Below are positions 9,447-18,222 of a stretch of 43,669 bases of DNA, piece by piece. Source of the DNA: Ferrovibrio sp. (lineage in GTDB: Bacteria; Pseudomonadota; Alphaproteobacteria; Ferrovibrionales; Ferrovibrionaceae). The notes beneath the pieces were generated by a model, which was not told where the DNA came from, searched no databases, and saw only the letters and a list, made by a program, of their open reading frames with translations. The stretch's first letter is position 1, and each line of letters begins with the position of its first letter. Both the position numbers and the translations under genes were made by a program. The stretch is taken from NCBI RefSeq assembly GCF_029255545.1, contig NZ_JANLJJ010000022.1, positions 32,129-75,797 on the forward strand. Direction: 5' to 3'.

Positions 9447-10094
9447 TCAGCTCTCGCCTGGGTCCACCGGTTCGGCGGCGACCTTATCGATCACCTGCAG
9501 CAGCACGTCGGGGGTCTGCGCGCCGGGGACACCATAGCGGCGCTCGAAGATGAAGAATGGCACGCCGGTAATGCCCAGTTCACGGGCCATGCGGTCTTCC
9601 TCTTCGATGATCTCGGTATCGCGGCCTTCATCCAGCAGCTGCCTGACCAGATCGCCATCCATGCCCTCGGCGGCGGCGGCGGCAGCCAGAACCTGATGGT
9701 CCCCGATGTCCTTCCCCTCCAGGAAATAGAGTCGGAACAGGCGTTCCTTCAATTCGTTTTGCACGCCGGCGGTCAGCGCCCAGCGCAGCACACTATGGGC
9801 AGCAAGAGTGTTTGGCGTCCGTTTGATGCCATCGAAATTGAACGCGATATTCTCCTTGGCTCCTTCGGCTCCGACGCGCGCGTAGATTTCCTTCGCCCGG
9901 GTCGGACCACCGAACTTGGCCTCCAGATAGCTTTTCCGGTCGGCGCCTTCGCGGGGCATGTCAGGATTGAGCTGGAATGGCCGCCAGCCGATCTCGAAGT
10001 CGATATCGGGGCGCTGGGCCATGGCCTGTTCCAGTCGGCGCTTGCCAATGAAGCACCAGGGGCAAATGACGTCGGAAACAATTTCGATGCGCAT
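9447..10094 (-). CDS. DsbA-family oxidoreductase, FrnE-like
   Basis: A 215-residue cytoplasmic thioredoxin-fold protein of the DsbA/2-hydroxychromene-2-carboxylate isomerase superfamily. It has a CPWC redox motif (Cys11, Cys14), the WRPFQLNPDMP segment typical of FrnE, a helical insertion, and the cis-proline loop GITGVPFFIF near residue 180. FrnE-type proteins act as disulfide oxidoreductases or isomerases and are linked to oxidative-stress tolerance in some bacteria. The frame continues upstream to 10283, but the family start is MRIEIVSDVICPWC, at 10094. There is no signal peptide. It is the first gene of a probable two-gene unit with the PAS protein and is divergent from the SDR gene. Confidence 0.9.
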   Translation of the reverse strand: MRIEIVSDVICPWCFIGKRRLEQAMAQRPDIDFEIGWRPFQLNPDMPREGADRKSYLEAKFGGPTRAKEIYARVGAEGAKENIAFNFDGIKRTPNTLAAHSVLRWALTAGVQNELKERLFRLYFLEGKDIGDHQVLAAAAAAEGMDGDLVRQLLDEGRDTEIIEEEDRMARELGITGVPFFIFERRYGVPGAQTPDVLLQVIDKVAAEPVDPGES

Positions 10095-10190
10095 GTCGTA
10101 AAGGTAGCGCAGTCTTTTCGGCCCGGCCAGCCCCCTTGACCCCATGGCGGGCAGGGTCAACCATTGCTGGATCAGAAACTGGAGGAATCG

Positions 10191-10952
10191 ATGAGTCAGG
10201 GCGTGAATCTGAAGGGCAAGGTGGCGGTGGTGACCGGGGCAAGCAGCGGCCTGGGCGAGAGATTTGCCGAAATTCTCAGCCATGCCGGGGCGACCGTTGC
10301 CCTGGCCGCCCGCCGGACCGACCGTCTGGCGGATCTGGCCGGGAAGATTACGGCTGCCGGCGGCAGGGCCATCACGGTGAAGCTGGACGTCAATGACTAT
10401 GGCAATATCCAGGATGCTTTCAGCGAGATCGAAAAACAGCTCGGCGGTGTGGATATCCTGATCAACAATTCCGGTGTGAACAAACAGGGCCGGATTGTCG
10501 ATGTGACGCCCGAGGATTTCGATTTCGCCATGAACACCAACGCCAAGGGTGCGTTCTTTGTGGCCCAGGCGGCGGCCAGGGACATGATTGCGAAAAAGAA
10601 GGCTGGCCGGATCATCAATATCGCGTCTGTTGCCGGCCTGCGGGTGCTGAGCCAGCTTTCGGTCTACTGCATGTCAAAGGCTGCCGTGGTTCAGATGACC
10701 AAGGCCATGGCCCTGGAATGGGCGCGTTACGGCATCAACACCAATGCGATCTGCCCAGGCTATATCGAGACCGAGATCAATCGTGATTACTGGGCTACGC
10801 CGGGTGGGCAGAAGCTAGTCGAGATGCTGCCGCGCAAACGGGTTGGCGAACCCAAGGATCTGGATGGGCTTCTGTTGCTGCTGTCCTCTGACGAGGCGCG
10901 CTTCATCAATGGCGCGATCATCGCTGCCGATGATGGTCTGGCGATAACATAA
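10191..10952 (+). CDS. SDR-family NAD(P)-dependent oxidoreductase
   Basis: A classical short-chain dehydrogenase of 253 residues. The cofactor motif TGASSGLG is at about residues 15-22, NNSG follows the fourth strand, the catalytic serine is in the NIASVAGL segment, and the catalytic pair is YCMSK. Substrate is unknown; ketoacyl or hydroxyacyl-CoA reductases and sugar/steroid dehydrogenases share this layout. The ATG at 10191 has GGAGG at 10181-10185, five bases upstream, which favours it over an in-frame TTG at 10164. The gene ends about 20 bases before the flavoprotein gene and probably shares its transcript, suggesting a role in handling reactive carbonyls, but that is inference. Confidence 0.93.
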   Translation: MSQGVNLKGKVAVVTGASSGLGERFAEILSHAGATVALAARRTDRLADLAGKITAAGGRAITVKLDVNDYGNIQDAFSEIEKQLGGVDILINNSGVNKQGRIVDVTPEDFDFAMNTNAKGAFFVAQAAARDMIAKKKAGRIINIASVAGLRVLSQLSVYCMSKAAVVQMTKAMALEWARYGINTNAICPGYIETEINRDYWATPGGQKLVEMLPRKRVGEPKDLDGLLLLLSSDEARFINGAIIAADDGLAIT

Positions 10953-10972
10953 ATACGGGTCGAGGAGGGAGC

Positions 10973-11578
10973 GTGGCGGACATTCAGGCCGAGGACAAAC
11001 CGAAAATCCTGGTGCTGTTCGCGCATCCCTATCCGCATCTGTCGCGGATCAACAAGGCGATGGCAGGCGCCATCCATGGGCTGCCACATGTTACTTTGCA
11101 CGACCTGTACGAGGTCTATCCCGATTTTCATATTGATGTGAAACGGGAGCAGGCTTTGTTGGCTTCACACGATGTGATCGTCATGCAGCATCCGTTTTAC
11201 TGGTATTCCTGCCCTTCGCTGCTGAAGGAATGGATGGATTCGGTTCTCGAATACGGCTGGGCCTACGGCACTGGAGGCACGGCGCTGCAGGGTAAGCAAT
11301 TGGTCCAGGCAGTTTCCACTGGTGGGCCTGGCCATGCATATCAGCCGGATGGCTATAACGGCGTGACCATGGCGGATTTGCTGCGGCCATTCGAACGCTC
11401 GGCGATCTTGTGCGGGATGACGTATGGAAAACCATTCCTCTTCCAGGGTGCCCGTCTCAAGTCATCCGATGATATCGCCGCCCATGCCGCGGCTTACCGA
11501 CAATGGTTGAACGACTACCCGCATCCCTGCCTGCAACCGGGCTGTGACCAGCCGGCGGTGCCGGCCAGCGACCGCTGA
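10973..11578 (+). CDS. KefF/KefG-like NAD(P)H oxidoreductase (potassium efflux accessory flavoprotein)
   Basis: A 201-residue flavodoxin-fold protein. The family features are ILVLFAHPYPHLSRINKAM at the N-terminus, HDLYEVYPDFHIDV, and the FMN/quinone-site segment MQHPFYWYSCPSLLKEWMD. VSTGGPG and YGxxG-like turns follow. Relatives bind FMN, reduce quinones and activate the Kef potassium/proton antiporter. The start is GTG at 10973 with a strong GAGGAGG at 10962-10968. It ends eight bases before the Kef antiporter gene, the usual partnership, so the function is well supported by context. Confidence 0.92.
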   Translation: MADIQAEDKPKILVLFAHPYPHLSRINKAMAGAIHGLPHVTLHDLYEVYPDFHIDVKREQALLASHDVIVMQHPFYWYSCPSLLKEWMDSVLEYGWAYGTGGTALQGKQLVQAVSTGGPGHAYQPDGYNGVTMADLLRPFERSAILCGMTYGKPFLFQGARLKSSDDIAAHAAAYRQWLNDYPHPCLQPGCDQPAVPASDR

Positions 11579-11586
11579 GAGGGCCT

Positions 11587-13395
11587 ATGGACGGGTTGCT
11601 TCTCAATGCAGTGATCTACCTGGCGGCGGCCGTGATTGCCGTGCCGATCGCAAAGCGATTCGGCCTTGGCTCGGTGCTGGGCTACCTGATTGCGGGTGTC
11701 GTGGTCGGGCCATGGGGGCTGAAGCTGATCGTCGATGTGGAGGCGATCCTGCATTTCTCCGAATTCGGTGTTGTGCTTCTGCTGTTCGTGATCGGGCTGG
11801 AACTCAATCCGCGGCGGCTCTGGCAGATGCGCTGGCCCATCCTGGGGCTGGGCGGCGGGCAGGTGGCCGGCAGCACGCTGGGCCTGACGGCTCTGGGCAT
11901 ACTGCTTGGCTGGTCATGGCCGACGGCGCTGGCGGCCGGACTCGGCCTGTCGCTGTCTTCCACGGCCATCGCGCTGCAGCCCCTGACAGAGCGCAACCTG
12001 CTGGGAACACCGGGCGGGCGCTCGGCTTTTTCGATCCTGCTGTTCCAGGATATCGCGGTGATTCCCATGCTGGCGCTACTGCCGCTGCTGGCCGGAACCG
12101 CAGTGGCGGATGGCAGTGGCGAAGCCGGCTGGATCGGCGCGCTGAAAGCCGCCGCCGCGATTGCGATCATTGTGTTCGGTGGCCGTTTTTTGACCCGGCC
12201 TCTGTTCCGCATGATAGCAGGCACCGGACTGCGTGAGATTTTCACCGCCGTGGCCCTGCTTCTGGTGATGGGCATCGCCCTGCTGATGCAACTGGCGGGC
12301 CTGTCCATGGCGCTGGGCACGTTCCTGGCCGGAGTGCTGCTGGCGGAGTCGGAATACCGGCATGAGCTGGAAAGCGACATCGAGCCGTTCAAGGGGTTGC
12401 TGCTGGGGCTGTTCTTCACCGCAGTCGGCATGTCGGTCGATTTCGGCCTGCTGTTCAGCCGCCCCGGCACGGTACTGGGGCTGGTTGCCGCGTTGCTGCT
12501 GATCAAGGCTGTGGTTCTGCTGGCTGTATCGCGCTTTGCCAGGTTGCCCTGGAGCCAGACGGCGCTGTTTGCCTTTCTGCTTGCCCAGGGCGGCGAGTTT
12601 GCCTTCGTGCTGTTTGGCAGCGCAGCCGGGCTTGGCGTGATGGATGCCGATACGGTTGCGCTGCTGACCGTTGTTGTCGCGCTGTCGATGGCCACGGCGC
12701 CGCTGCTGGTGGTGATCAACGACCGCTGGATCGAACCCCGGTTTACCCAGATTGACGAACGGCCGCATGACGTGCCGGAAGACGAAGGCAATCCAGTGAT
12801 CGTTGCCGGCTTCGGCCGCTTCGGTCAGATCGTTGCGCGCCTGCTCTATGCCAACCGGATCGGCGTTACGGTTCTGGACCATGATCCGGAGATCATCGAT
12901 ACCCTGCGCCGCTTCGGTTTCAAGGTGTTCTACGGGGATGCCACGCGGCTCGACCTGCTTGAGGCCGCCGGCGCCGCCAAGGCGAAGGTGCTGGTGATCG
13001 CGGTCGACAGCCAGGAAGCCTCGCTGGCCCTGGCCGACCTGGCGCAGCAGCATTTTCCGCAGCTCAGGATCATCGCCCGGGCGCGCGACCTGCCGCATGC
13101 CGTGGAACTGATGAACCGCAACATCCCGGTGATCGAACGTGAGACCTTCCATTCAGCCCTGCGGCTGGGGGAGGAAACCCTGAAGACCCTTGGCCAGCCG
13201 GCCTATGCCGCCCGCAAGAAGACGCTCACTTTCAGGCAGCATAACGAGGAGCTGCTGAAGCAGATTCATGCCCACTGGGACGAAGACATGGACAAGCGCA
13301 TCACGTTGCAACAACAGGCCCGTGCCCGTTTGCAGCAGAATTTGGCGGCCGACGAGAAGGCGCAGGAAGAGGCGCGCGGGCTTGGTTGGGATTAA
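11587..13395 (+). CDS. KefB/KefC-like glutathione-regulated potassium/proton antiporter
   Basis: A 602-residue CPA2 antiporter. Residues 1 to about 385 are hydrophobic and contain a dozen or so helices, beginning with LLLNAVIYLAAAVIAVPIA and including the GYLIAGVVVGPWGL and VIGLELNPRRLW motifs. An RCK_N domain starts near 400 with the nucleotide motif GFGRFG and continues to about 520. A charged C-terminal tail of about 60 residues follows. By family knowledge, glutathione holds the channel closed and glutathione adducts open it, acidifying the cytoplasm during electrophile stress. The upstream flavoprotein is the expected ancillary subunit. KefB and KefC cannot be told apart here. It is convergent with the next gene. 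Confidence 0.93.
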   Translation: MDGLLLNAVIYLAAAVIAVPIAKRFGLGSVLGYLIAGVVVGPWGLKLIVDVEAILHFSEFGVVLLLFVIGLELNPRRLWQMRWPILGLGGGQVAGSTLGLTALGILLGWSWPTALAAGLGLSLSSTAIALQPLTERNLLGTPGGRSAFSILLFQDIAVIPMLALLPLLAGTAVADGSGEAGWIGALKAAAAIAIIVFGGRFLTRPLFRMIAGTGLREIFTAVALLLVMGIALLMQLAGLSMALGTFLAGVLLAESEYRHELESDIEPFKGLLLGLFFTAVGMSVDFGLLFSRPGTVLGLVAALLLIKAVVLLAVSRFARLPWSQTALFAFLLAQGGEFAFVLFGSAAGLGVMDADTVALLTVVVALSMATAPLLVVINDRWIEPRFTQIDERPHDVPEDEGNPVIVAGFGRFGQIVARLLYANRIGVTVLDHDPEIIDTLRRFGFKVFYGDATRLDLLEAAGAAKAKVLVIAVDSQEASLALADLAQQHFPQLRIIARARDLPHAVELMNRNIPVIERETFHSALRLGEETLKTLGQPAYAARKKTLTFRQHNEELLKQIHAHWDEDMDKRITLQQQARARLQQNLAADEKAQEEARGLGWD

Positions 13396-13401
13396 CCGCT
13401 A

Positions 13402-14079
13402 TCAGGCCAGGCCCATGCGACGCAGGATCTGCTGGCTTTCGCCGATGGTTCCGGCAGCACCGAAGGTCATGCGCCCACTGAACATGCTGGACATCCGCTC
13501 CATCAGGGTACTGTACCGGTTCCAGATCGCCTGCCGCTCCTCGTCATTGGCCGCAGTGCTCCATTCCTTCACATAGGCGGCGCCGGCCTGAAGGATGGCG
13601 AGATGGTCATTCTGCGCCGCGACATTGCGGTAGGCCTGGGCGAGGGCCGGATCTTCTTCGAACAGTTTGGCGATTTCGGCTGATTTCGGATGGGAGTTGT
13701 CGACTATGATGCGGCCATCAGCGCCGACGCTGAACTCGACCGGCTGGGTCGGATCGATGCCGGCGGCAGCCAGGCGGGTTTTAAGCTGCCCGGCAAATTC
13801 TGCCGTGCGCTTCTGTGCCTCGCCGGCAATTTTATCGAGCCGAACGCTCTTCGTATCTGGGTCATAGGCATTGCCGAATAACGATTTTGCAAGCAGCTCA
13901 GGGCTGGGGGCGATGCCAGTCCTGGCCACTGCCGCGGCCTTGATTGGCTGCTTTTCTGCCAGGAAATCCGCGAATTTTGCCGCAGTCGCCATGGCCGGGG
14001 TGTTAGCGGCGACGGTCTGGTGCGCAGTCATAACATCGCCGAAGGCAGCTCGGGCGGCAGCAGAAGTGGCGATACTCAT
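13402..14079 (-). CDS. Unrecognised cysteine-free, alanine-rich protein
   Basis: A 225-residue protein I cannot place in a family. It has no cysteine, no membrane helix and no typical signal peptide. The first 50 residues are rich in Ala, Ser and Thr and look weakly structured. A basic helix (EAQKRTAEFAGQLKTRLAAAG) precedes a short beta segment, VEFSVGADGRIIVDN. The C-terminal half is helical with conserved-looking DPALAQAYRNVAAQN and ends with IGESQQILRRMGLA. I prefer the ATG at 14079, which has GGGGA about five bases upstream, over the ATG at 14091. It stands alone between kef (convergent) and the CoA-ligase unit. Absence of cysteine plus a loose N-terminus is seen in proteins exported by flagellar or type I routes, but this is only suggestive. 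Confidence 0.75.
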   Translation of the reverse strand: MSIATSAAARAAFGDVMTAHQTVAANTPAMATAAKFADFLAEKQPIKAAAVARTGIAPSPELLAKSLFGNAYDPDTKSVRLDKIAGEAQKRTAEFAGQLKTRLAAAGIDPTQPVEFSVGADGRIIVDNSHPKSAEIAKLFEEDPALAQAYRNVAAQNDHLAILQAGAAYVKEWSTAANDEERQAIWNRYSTLMERMSSMFSGRMTFGAAGTIGESQQILRRMGLA

Positions 14080-14151
14080 GGTCGTCCCCATCGATTGATC
14101 TCAAGGGGACAGTTGCAAGCGGGATGCCAGCCAAGCGGCGGCCGGAGGATG

Positions 14152-15663
14152 TCAGCCCTGGGCCAGTTTTTTGCGCTGCACTTTGCCGTTGGCCGTACGC
14201 GGCAGGCCGGGAACGAAACGCCATTCGCGCGGGCACTTATAGCCGGCGAGCCGTTGCTCGGCAAAGATGGCCAGTTCGTCATGGCTCGGCATCTGGCCTT
14301 CGCGCAGAACGATGAAGGCACCGATCACGGAGACGTCACTGCGCACGCGCAACTCGGTAACCGCCACTTCTGCCACGGCGGGATGTTCGGCGATTGCCAT
14401 CTCGACCTCGACTGGCGAGACGCGATAGCCCATGGCATTCATCACATCGTCGTTGCGGCCATGGTGCCAGACATAGCCATCAGCATCGAAGCTGGCCAGA
14501 TCGCCGCCGCAGAACCATTCGCCACGATAGACCAGCGCCTCTTCCTCTGGCCGGTTCCAGTAGCCCAGCATCAATGAGGGCTCGGAGCGATGCACCGACA
14601 GAAGGCCGGTTTCACCTGCCGGCAGGGTGGCTCCGGTATCCGGATCCAGGATGGCGACGCGTCGGCCCGGTTGCGGCCTGCCGGGGCTGCCCGGTTTTAT
14701 GGTCATGCCGGGGCCGGTGGATATGTAAGTCGAAATTTCCGACATGCCCAGCGCCTCATAGAGCGGCTTGCCGGTGCGGGTCTGCCATTCGGCCAGCAGG
14801 GCCGGCGGCAGGGCTTCGCCGGCGGTGACGCCATGGCGGAAGGCGGAAAGATCATGCGCCGAAAGATCGCAGTATTTCAGGATCTGGCGATACAAAGTCG
14901 GCACCGCGGCGAACATGGTAGCGCGATGCTTTTCCAGCAGGCGTGGCCAGACCTGGATATCGCGATGGCCGTTATAGAGCACCGTGGTGGCGCCAACCGC
15001 CCAGGGATCAACCAGGCCGACGCCGAGGGTGTAGGTCCAGTTGAAGGCGCCGGCATGCAGCATCACGTCGCTTTCGCTTAATCCCAGCCAGCCCTGATGC
15101 ATGGGGCGGCGTCCCCAGGCGGCGCGATGGGCATGCAGCACGCCTTTCGGTTTGCCGGTGGTGCCGGAGGTGTACACGAGATAGGCGGGATCGTCGGCCG
15201 CCGTATCGGCATACTCGGCCAGCGGGGCGTTCTGTTTCAGTGCTGTCAGCCGGGCTGGATCCAGCAGGATCACATCTGGCGGCAATGTCAGGTCGCGGGC
15301 CAGCTCGGCGCTGGCCGCGACCACGGCGGCCCCGGAATTTTCCAGCAGATAGGCGGCTTCGGCCGGGGTGAGCTGGGCGCTGGAGGGTAGGGCGACGAAA
15401 CCGGCGGCCATGGTGGCGAAATAGGTCAGGGCATAATCCGCATCATTGGCCATGCGGATCATCACCCGGCTACCGGCAGGGAGGCCCAGGCTCTGCAGGC
15501 CGGCGGCCAGCCGCCGCACCGCCAGATCGACCTCACCGAAGGTCATGCGGAATTCGCCATCTTCACCGACCAGGACCATGGCGGTTTTGTCGGGCCGCAG
15601 CCGGGCGTTCTCGGCCAGGCAATAGCGGGCGATATTGAAGCGGGGGGCAACAGGCTCGGTCAT
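14152..15663 (-). CDS. AMP-forming acyl/aryl-CoA ligase
   Basis: A 503-residue member of the ANL adenylate-forming superfamily. The P-loop motif YTSGTTGKPKGV is near residue 161, the A5 motif is YEALGMSE, the A7-A8 hinge region is GGDLASFDADGYVWHHGRNDD, and the catalytic lysine sits in NGKVQRKKL close to the C-terminus. The overall pattern resembles benzoate- and medium-chain-acid CoA ligases rather than acetyl-CoA synthetase, which is longer. It converts a carboxylic acid plus ATP and CoA to an acyl-CoA in the cytoplasm. It is the last gene of the TRAP/MFS unit, five bases after the MFS stop, so the imported acid is probably its substrate. The exact acid is unknown. Confidence 0.9.
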   Translation of the reverse strand: MTEPVAPRFNIARYCLAENARLRPDKTAMVLVGEDGEFRMTFGEVDLAVRRLAAGLQSLGLPAGSRVMIRMANDADYALTYFATMAAGFVALPSSAQLTPAEAAYLLENSGAAVVAASAELARDLTLPPDVILLDPARLTALKQNAPLAEYADTAADDPAYLVYTSGTTGKPKGVLHAHRAAWGRRPMHQGWLGLSESDVMLHAGAFNWTYTLGVGLVDPWAVGATTVLYNGHRDIQVWPRLLEKHRATMFAAVPTLYRQILKYCDLSAHDLSAFRHGVTAGEALPPALLAEWQTRTGKPLYEALGMSEISTYISTGPGMTIKPGSPGRPQPGRRVAILDPDTGATLPAGETGLLSVHRSEPSLMLGYWNRPEEEALVYRGEWFCGGDLASFDADGYVWHHGRNDDVMNAMGYRVSPVEVEMAIAEHPAVAEVAVTELRVRSDVSVIGAFIVLREGQMPSHDELAIFAEQRLAGYKCPREWRFVPGLPRTANGKVQRKKLAQG

Positions 15664-15668
15664 GGCAA

Positions 15669-16898
15669 TCAGGCGGTTTGATGCGGTTTGGCGTCAGGGG
15701 TGCGCAGATAGAACAGCAACGCGGAAAGCAGCAATAAGGTCTGTACGCCGAACAGGATACGGTAATCCAGTTCAGTGGCCAATGCTCCCTTCGGTACCAG
15801 CCAGCCCATCAGGAACCCGGTCAGTATCTGCTGGAAAGCCCCGCCGCCCATGGTGCCGATATTCAGCGTGGTGATGCCGCGGCCGACCAGTTCGGCCGGA
15901 AAGACCGAACGGGCATGGGCGAAGATCATGACGATGCATCCATTCACCACACCCATGACGGTGAACAGGATGGTGATGGTTACGACGCCCAGACCGGGCA
16001 CCAGAACAAGGGTGAGCAGGCACAGTAGCTGGGCGCCCAGGCCTGCCGCCAGCAACCATTTACGCGTGTTGAACACGCGATCCAGCGGTCCCCAGATGAA
16101 ATACCCACCGGCGGCACCGGCTGCCATGAAGATCAGGACGTTGCCGCGCGCCGTCGCATCCATGCCATGCACGTCGTGCAGATACGGTCCGGCCCACAGG
16201 CCAAGGATGGTGATGAAGGTGGCGTAGGCCGTAAAGATGATGACGAAAAGATGTGGAAAGGCAGGATGGCGCATCACCGTCACAACACCGCGCAAGGTCT
16301 GCCCCAGGGTTTCACCCGCTCCGGGCCGGGCCTTGGTCGGGTCGGGATGGTCGTGGATGGCCCAGAAGGAGAGGGCTATCAGGGCCAGCGTCATGGCCGC
16401 CGTGACATAGAACGCCGCCCGCCAGCCGAAAGCGGCGGTGAACCAGGCCAGCGGCGCGGTGGATGCAATGACGCCAAGATTGCCGACAGCAATCAGGATT
16501 CCTGACATCTGGGCGAAACGTTCCGGACTGAACCAGCGCGAGAACAATACCATCGGGCCGGTCAGCAGCGCGGCGCAGCCGAAGCCGAGCACCACGCGGG
16601 CTAGGCTGAGTTCGGTCAGGTTGCGGCCATGGGCAAAAGCCAGTGCGCCAAAGAGGGCGATGACAAGAGTGACGATGATGGTGCGGCGCGGACCCCAGCG
16701 GTCGAGCGCGATGCCGACCGGTAGCTGGCTGACCGAGAAGGTCAGGAAAAAAGCGCCGGTCAGGATGCCAAGGTCTTCCGGGGTCAGACTCAGCTCAGTC
16801 ATCAGGTCAGGGCCAATCACCGCATTGGCGGACCTATAGAACTGGCTGATGATATAGGTAAGACAGGCGCAGATCAGGATGCGCCAGGCGATTGGCAT
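15669..16898 (-). CDS. MFS transporter
   Basis: A 409-residue inner-membrane protein with about twelve hydrophobic helices in two halves. The loop between helices 2 and 3 carries the MFS signature GIALDRWGPRRT. The N-terminal helix pair (YIISQFYRSANAVIGPDL) resembles members of the organic-anion and nitrate/nitrite-like branches, but the substrate is not readable. It starts 13 bases after the TRAP large permease stop and ends five bases before the CoA ligase, so the same transcript encodes two different transport systems. It could carry a related substrate or export a product. Confidence 0.9.
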   Translation of the reverse strand: MPIAWRILICACLTYIISQFYRSANAVIGPDLMTELSLTPEDLGILTGAFFLTFSVSQLPVGIALDRWGPRRTIIVTLVIALFGALAFAHGRNLTELSLARVVLGFGCAALLTGPMVLFSRWFSPERFAQMSGILIAVGNLGVIASTAPLAWFTAAFGWRAAFYVTAAMTLALIALSFWAIHDHPDPTKARPGAGETLGQTLRGVVTVMRHPAFPHLFVIIFTAYATFITILGLWAGPYLHDVHGMDATARGNVLIFMAAGAAGGYFIWGPLDRVFNTRKWLLAAGLGAQLLCLLTLVLVPGLGVVTITILFTVMGVVNGCIVMIFAHARSVFPAELVGRGITTLNIGTMGGGAFQQILTGFLMGWLVPKGALATELDYRILFGVQTLLLLSALLFYLRTPDAKPHQTA

Positions 16899-16911
16899 TA
16901 CTGCACCATGG

Positions 16912-18222
16912 TTATTTGCTCATCATCGTGTCCGGCAGCCAGGTGGCGATGCTGGGGAACAGGCACAGCAAAATCATGGCCACGATCATGCACAGCATGA
17001 ACGGCAGGGCGCCTTTGAGAATGGTCGGCAGCCGTACATCCGGAGCGATGCCGTTGATGACGAACAGGTTGAGTCCGACTGGTGGCGTGATCAGGCCCAG
17101 TTCCATGTTGATGGTCAGGATGACGCCAAACCAGACCGGATCAAAGCCGGCATTGGCGATGATGGGGGCCAGGATCGGCGTGGTCATCAGAATGATTGCC
17201 GCTGGCGGCAGGAAACAGCCTGCGACCAGCAGCATGAGATTGATGAACACCATGAGAACCCAGCGGTTCACCTCCAGGCCGGCGATCCACTGCGCGATCG
17301 ACTGCGTCACGAACAGGCTGGACATCATGTAGCTGAACAGGATCGACGTGCCGATGATCATCAGCAGCATGCCGGATTCACGCATGCCGTCGCGCAGGAT
17401 CTCCCACAGCTGGTGCAGGTTCCACACGCGATAGATCACGACCACCATCAGCAGGCACAGCATGGCGCCGACGCCAGCCGCCTCGGATGGCGTGGCAATG
17501 CCGCCATAGAGCGCGTAGACGACGCCGGCGATCACCAGCACAAAGGGAAGCACGCGCGGCAGCAGTTCCAGTTTTTCCGCCAGGGAATAGCGGCGGCCGA
17601 AATCAGCCAGTTTCTCGCCACGATACCAACTGATGAACAGCGCCCAGGCCATGAACAGGCCGGTCAGCAGCAGGCCGGGCAGGACACCGGCGAGGAACAG
17701 TTTGCCAATCGAAGTTTCCGAGGCGATGCCGTAGAGGATCATCGTCACGCTGGGGGGGATCAGGATGCCGAGCGTACCGCCTGCGGCAATGGCGCCAGTG
17801 GCCAAATCCGCGGAATAGCCGCGTTTACGCATCTCGGGAATGCCCATCTTGCCGATGGCGGCACAAGTGGCCGGCGAGGAGCCGGTTAAGGCGGCGAACA
17901 GGGCGCAGGCCCCGATATTGGAGATCACCAGGGACCCGGGCACCCGGTTGAGCCAGCGGTTCAGAACCTCATAGAGATCGGCGCCAGCCCGCGATGAAGC
18001 AACGGCGGCGCCCATGATCACGAACATCGGAATCGAAACGAGGGTGAAGTCGTCGAGGCCGGCAAAAATCGTATCGGCCAGAAAATCAATGCTGCCCCAG
18101 CCTTCCAGGGCAATCAGGAAGACGAGTGACACGATGCCGAGGCCGAAGGCAATGGGAATACCGGTGGCAAGAACGGCGAGGGCAACGACGCATATCAGTG
18201 CGCCGAGATGGAGTTCGCTCAC
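16912..18222 (-). CDS. TRAP transporter large permease subunit (DctM family)
   Basis: A 436-residue polytopic membrane protein, the usual DctM length. Family segments include ALTGSSPATCAAIGKMGIPEM in the first half, GTLGILIPPSVTMILYG and, near the C-terminus, GLITPPVGLNLFVINGIA. DctM forms the sodium-coupled translocation path and works with the small subunit encoded just upstream; the start codon overlaps the small-subunit stop by four bases, which fits translational coupling. The transporter imports an organic acid delivered by the periplasmic binding protein. The ATG at 18222 is within the overlap. Confidence 0.95.
   Translation of the reverse strand: MSELHLGALICVVALAVLATGIPIAFGLGIVSLVFLIALEGWGSIDFLADTIFAGLDDFTLVSIPMFVIMGAAVASSRAGADLYEVLNRWLNRVPGSLVISNIGACALFAALTGSSPATCAAIGKMGIPEMRKRGYSADLATGAIAAGGTLGILIPPSVTMILYGIASETSIGKLFLAGVLPGLLLTGLFMAWALFISWYRGEKLADFGRRYSLAEKLELLPRVLPFVLVIAGVVYALYGGIATPSEAAGVGAMLCLLMVVVIYRVWNLHQLWEILRDGMRESGMLLMIIGTSILFSYMMSSLFVTQSIAQWIAGLEVNRWVLMVFINLMLLVAGCFLPPAAIILMTTPILAPIIANAGFDPVWFGVILTINMELGLITPPVGLNLFVINGIAPDVRLPTILKGALPFMLCMIVAMILLCLFPSIATWLPDTMMSK

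Noticed and set aside
11682-12791. 369-codon open frame opposite the Kef antiporter
   Set aside because: Ser/Pro/Arg-rich shadow of a membrane protein gene.
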